This document shows positions 60,618-64,000 of a stretch of 64,000 nt of DNA, one piece after another. The position numbers and the translations under genes are program-made. The notes beneath the pieces are model-generated. The model searched no databases. It was given only the letters and a program-made list of their open reading frames with translations, and was not told the DNA's origin. The stretch is from Morella rubra (Eukaryota; Streptophyta; Magnoliopsida; Fagales; Myricaceae), in NCBI GenBank assembly GCA_003952965.2, contig CM025849.1, positions 20,828,080 to 20,892,079 on the forward strand, read 5' to 3'. The stretch's first letter is position 1. Each line of letters starts with the position of its first letter.

Positions 60618-62726
60618 ATGGAGGAATTGAAAACAAACGTCACACAAATATCTCTGGCCACCAAGAGTGAAGGAAAGATTCAGTTTCAGAAAAACGGAAT
60701 AGAAAAGGACAATCAGGGAGCAGAACCTGATGAACAAATTATGAATCTTCCTGAAGAAGGGGATCTCACCAAGCGAGTCCATCGATTCTATTTTGTTAAA
60801 TTTTGGCCCTCAGACGTCGAAGCCAGAATTGAAGAGGCTGAAAAACTCGTCGAAGAAGTTAACCAGGAAGCTGTTGAGATCTCCGAAAAAGTAGAAGAAA
60901 GGATGGTATATTCTAATAATGGCTTTGTATATATATAATGACTAAACAGTTGCCGGAATCAAACAAAAAAGAGTCATTTAAGGGAGTGCTAACTTTGCCC
61001 TCTCTTTCACAGCTTGAACGAGGGCGTCTCCTTTCTAGTCAAACAAGGCTGCAGTACTGTGGATATCTCGGAAACGTTGTCGACTCCAGGAGGAAGGAGT
61101 TGGATCTTCTGCTGTATTCTGAGCACACTGTCCACCGATCAGGAAGACCTCAAAAGTTTTGCTCATCATCGCAAGAGCTTGATAAGCATGTAAGAATGAC
61201 TACTAATTTTTTCCAAGGAATTATCTGCTTTGATATATGTATATTTATTTAGTTTGTGATTTCCTTCTTCCCTTGGGCTTCCTCCCATTGATGAAATACG
61301 TGCAGAAGTTGCATTTCCGGATGCTACATGGAACCAACAGTTTGGCCGAGGAAAAGCGTCTCCTAAAAGAAACCATTAATGCAAACCCACCGAAAACCAG
61401 TACTGGGGGTGCTATGAGTATTCGAACTCTTTACGTTCGAAACAAGCTACACATGACGATGTTAAAGTAAATAGTCTTCCTTTAAAACTCATCCCGAATA
61501 TTACAGACGGTATTCTAAGTATGTGCATGCCTGATGTTTCTGTGATCTCTCTATGCTTTTCAGTTATTGCATCTTGTGGGTAAAAAATTGGATGAAATAA
61601 GGAAAGAGGTAATATTGCCATTTAGGGCTGCTGTCAAGAAAATTGAGAAAGAGTTGCAGAGAATAGAAGAAGATATGAAATTTTTGGATGAGCAACTACG
61701 AGTTATACGACGTAGAAAAGCTGAAGCCTACGAACGTATTCTTCAACTTAGAGAACTGCACAGTGAGGAGGTTCGTACTAATAATTAATGTGTGTTTCAA
61801 CTGGTTTCCAGATATGTTATCTCGCTAGTTATTGTTATTCTTCTTGAATATACAGACATGTATACAACTGTCAATTATACAAAAAATATTTTTGGGGGGT
61901 CAAACTTAATAAAATATAAAAAAATTAAAAAAACCATTAAAAGAAGGTAAAAAATATATATGCTGTTTTTCAAGAACTCTTAGCGGCTTCGGGGTCATAG
62001 TCCCGTCACAACCCTCAGTGGCCAGCAGTGGTCAAGAGATGCCTTAGGGATATGCCTGGCTGGGCAACAAACAATACGAAACTGGGTACGTAGCACCCAG
62101 ACAAATCAGTTTGCCTGCAATTGGGCCTTTTAGGTGCTTGGCGAGAAATCTGCTCCTTGCTATATTCCTTATGGCATCATCATGATTCCAGAGTTCCTGT
62201 TATTATCAAAATCTGCCGCTCCAAAAGAATGCCAGAAAACTCGCCAAAAGCAAAAATGTAGCAGCCCTTGAGGAGTTGTCTCAAGAACAGGTTTGTCGAA
62301 TCAAACTTCTTCCTTTCTAAATATTTCTATTATCGAACAGCTAGCTTTGTCTCCATACCTTTTAATAGGTACTGTTTTTTGCTTTGTTTCTTATTTTTCC
62401 TTCTACAACTAGGTTGACAGGTTTATGTCCCAATGGAACGACGGTAAAACTTTTAGAGACGAATATACGAAGAGAGTTTTGCCATCACTTGACTCCGAAA
62501 ATTGACTGAGGATGGACGGAGGAAGAACAGTGATGAAAATCCACACAGTTCGGTTCAGAATGTCCGGAAAACAGCACCCCGTAAACAAAATGGAAAATTA
62601 AAATGGCATATGAAAAATGCCAAAGACCCTCCGAAGTTTGCCTTGATGGCAAAGCGAATGCAACAACACATCAAATACGTCAACGACCTGCAGCAATTAA
62701 TTCCCCTTCTTGGACGATACATATGA
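60618..62726 (+). pseudogene. Proton pump-interactor (PPI)-like gene with two frame breaks
   Basis: PPI proteins are coiled-coil proteins that bind the regulatory tail of plasma-membrane H+-ATPase. Six exons: 60618-60905, 61013-61189, 61306-61466, 61564-61770, 62192-62290, 62413-62726. Hallmarks: HRFYFVKFWPSDVEARIEEA; the CSSSQELDKH / LHFRMLHGTNSLAEEKRLLK segment; KKLDEIRKEVILPFRAAVKK; CYYQNLPLQKNARKLAKSKN; VDRFMSQWNDGKTFRDEYTK. Break 1: exon 3 ends in phase 2 but exon 4 continues in phase 0, as if one base were lost at the AAA|GTAAAT donor. Break 2: the frame stops at 62503 (DSEN-stop) while LTEDGRRKNSDENPHS continues in the next frame. The C-terminus is short and lacks the membrane anchor of full PPI1. 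Real pseudogene, short paralogue or sequence errors. Confidence 0.75.
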
Positions 62727-63261
62727 TAGTTGTTTCATTTTTATCATCGCGTGGAGTAACAAAGCCGAAGAGATCTTGGTTTGCCAAAATACCCGGCCGA
62801 TTTTTCAGATGTATAAAAGCAACTTTTATGAGCTTGACTACTGAATTCTTTACTCAAGAAGGACAGCCGAAAACAAAAGAAAAGACTTGAGTGCTTTTGC
62901 ATGCTGCTATATATCAAAGAGAATTGAGGATGGTAGGTTGGTATGTCTTACAGATATTGAAGAGCGCTATCTTTGCATGAATATCTAGTAATAAGCCTCT
63001 ATTTGTCACTCAATGAGAAAATTAATGACATGGATAAATTCTCGTGTGTGAGAGTGAAATTTTGGTGAATTTGTACTTTAGTTATTTGGAGTGGTTTTCT
63101 TCGCTCTTTGCTTGTACTCTTAATTTTGGAATTAGAAGATTTTTCCAGTCATCTTTGCTCGTAGATGTACCTCACCCAAACGGAACCACTTTAAATTTTG
63201 GTGTCTTTATGTGTTTTTTTTTCTTTCTGTGATTTATTGTGATCATAAGGTCAATTGTACA
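62727..63261. other. Intergenic
   Basis: Downstream of the PPI-like gene; presumed 3' UTR then AT-rich DNA. No gene seen. Confidence 0.5.
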
Positions 63262-64000
63262 CACTACTAGAAATTTGACATTTAGTGACGAAATTATCGG
63301 TGAGGAAATGAATTTCATCGCTAAAAGTCTATTTTTAGTGACAAAATGCTATTTTCATTACTAAAAATGGACTTTTCGTGACGAAAATATTTTTCGTCAC
63401 AAATTTCGTCACTAAAAAAATTTTTAGTGACGAAAATTTTCGTCACAAGATGATTGATCGGTTACTTGACGGTCGATTGCACCTTTTTTGACAAAACGCT
63501 CCATCACTAAATGCAAAGCGTTTTGGTGACGACATTACGTCGTCACCACAATTGATCGATCAGTAGTTACAAACTCATCGATTGGTTACTAATCAATATG
63601 TGGCTTTAATAAGCAATCAACCGTTTCACAACACCGATTGATCAGCTAGTGTAAACGTCCGAAAATGCGAAGCATTGATCGATCGGTAAGCGTAACCATC
63701 AATTTAATGAAGCACCAATCAATCATTATCAATGACCGATCGATCATTGTTGCAACGAATGACTGTATCTCACATGTTACGTACGACCAATCGATCACTA
63801 AACTGTGTCGATCGATCGTTTGCGTAACCGTCACTTTTCTAATCATCGTTCGATTGTTGAGGTAGCGATCAATCGTTGTTCTAACGAATGATAGAGTGCC
63901 ACGTGTTGAAAAAACAAGCGATCGATCAATTGGCGTGAGGGATTATATGAAACCATCGAAGTCATTTTTACCAGTTATCTCTCCACAAAATCTCCCGAAT
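63262..64000. mobile_element. One end of a CACTA-like element, cut by the window edge
   Basis: Starts CACTACTAGAAATTTG. The next 180 bp are subterminal repeats of TTTAGTGACGAAA / TTTCGTCACTAAA in both orientations. From about 63450 to the window end the motif GATCGATC(G/A) or GATTGATCGGT recurs many times in both orientations. The other end lies outside the window, so target duplication and coding content are unknown. Confidence 0.7.

Noticed and set aside
61970..62120. Relatively GC-rich stretch in the PPI-like intron considered as a tRNA
   Set aside because: No cloverleaf with an A box, anticodon stem and B box could be drawn.
1..64000. Search for a novel defence, biosynthetic or other multigene system
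   Set aside because: The recognised genes are unrelated conserved plant genes separated by transposons; nothing suggests a co-directed cluster.

Overview
This window is nuclear DNA from a dicotyledonous plant, species not determinable by eye. It is AT-rich, its genes have many short GT-AG introns, and its exons read as typical plant proteins: dihydroorotase PYR4, the SNF2 ATPase Switch 2/CHR9, a URI/RMP prefoldin-like protein, an early nodulin-like phytocyanin, an F-box protein and a proton-pump-interactor-like protein. Plant transposons of the CACTA, hAT, MULE and Ty1/copia types fill most of the remaining space. I saw no bacterial, organellar or CRISPR features.

Layout. 1-10017 is a giant inverted repeat: two arms of about 5 kb meet near position 5010, and the left arm starts at or before the window edge. 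Each arm carries an exon-like fragment (perhaps kinesin-5), a CACTA-type MITE and a cluster of TGTGTCGACACA motifs. 10018-14925 is repeat-rich intergenic DNA with a TIR MITE, another CACTA-type MITE and the last exon of a methyltransferase-like gene. 14926-19557 is a complete but decayed Ty1/copia element on the minus strand. 20982-25339 is URI (+, 11 exons). 27288-34213 is Switch 2/CHR9 (-, 8 exons). 35465-36914 is an F-box gene (+) and 38134-38919 an early nodulin-like gene (+).

39100-49850 is a transposon nest. It holds a copia gag remnant split by a hAT element with an 8-bp target duplication, a 2.0-kb CACTA element with target duplication TAG, a 4.2-kb MULE carrying a GRF zinc-finger gene that starts inside its own terminal repeat, and a 0.5-kb foldback element. 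53161-57702 is an intact PYR4 (+, 8 coding exons). 60618-62726 is a proton-pump-interactor-like gene (+) with two frame breaks. From 63262 to the window end runs one end of another CACTA-like element rich in GATCGAT motifs.

The host genes do not form a pathway or operon; they are independent housekeeping or regulatory genes (pyrimidine synthesis, chromatin remodelling or repair, prefoldin-like RNA polymerase assembly, ubiquitin targeting, cell surface). The most notable points are the 10-kb palindrome, the MULE-borne GRF zinc-finger gene, the exact 37-residue triplication in URI with two GC-AG introns, and a recurring pattern of single-base frame breaks in otherwise conserved genes. That pattern, and the 1-2 base indels between the palindrome arms, raises the question of residual assembly error. 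I did not find anything I would call a wholly new biological system.
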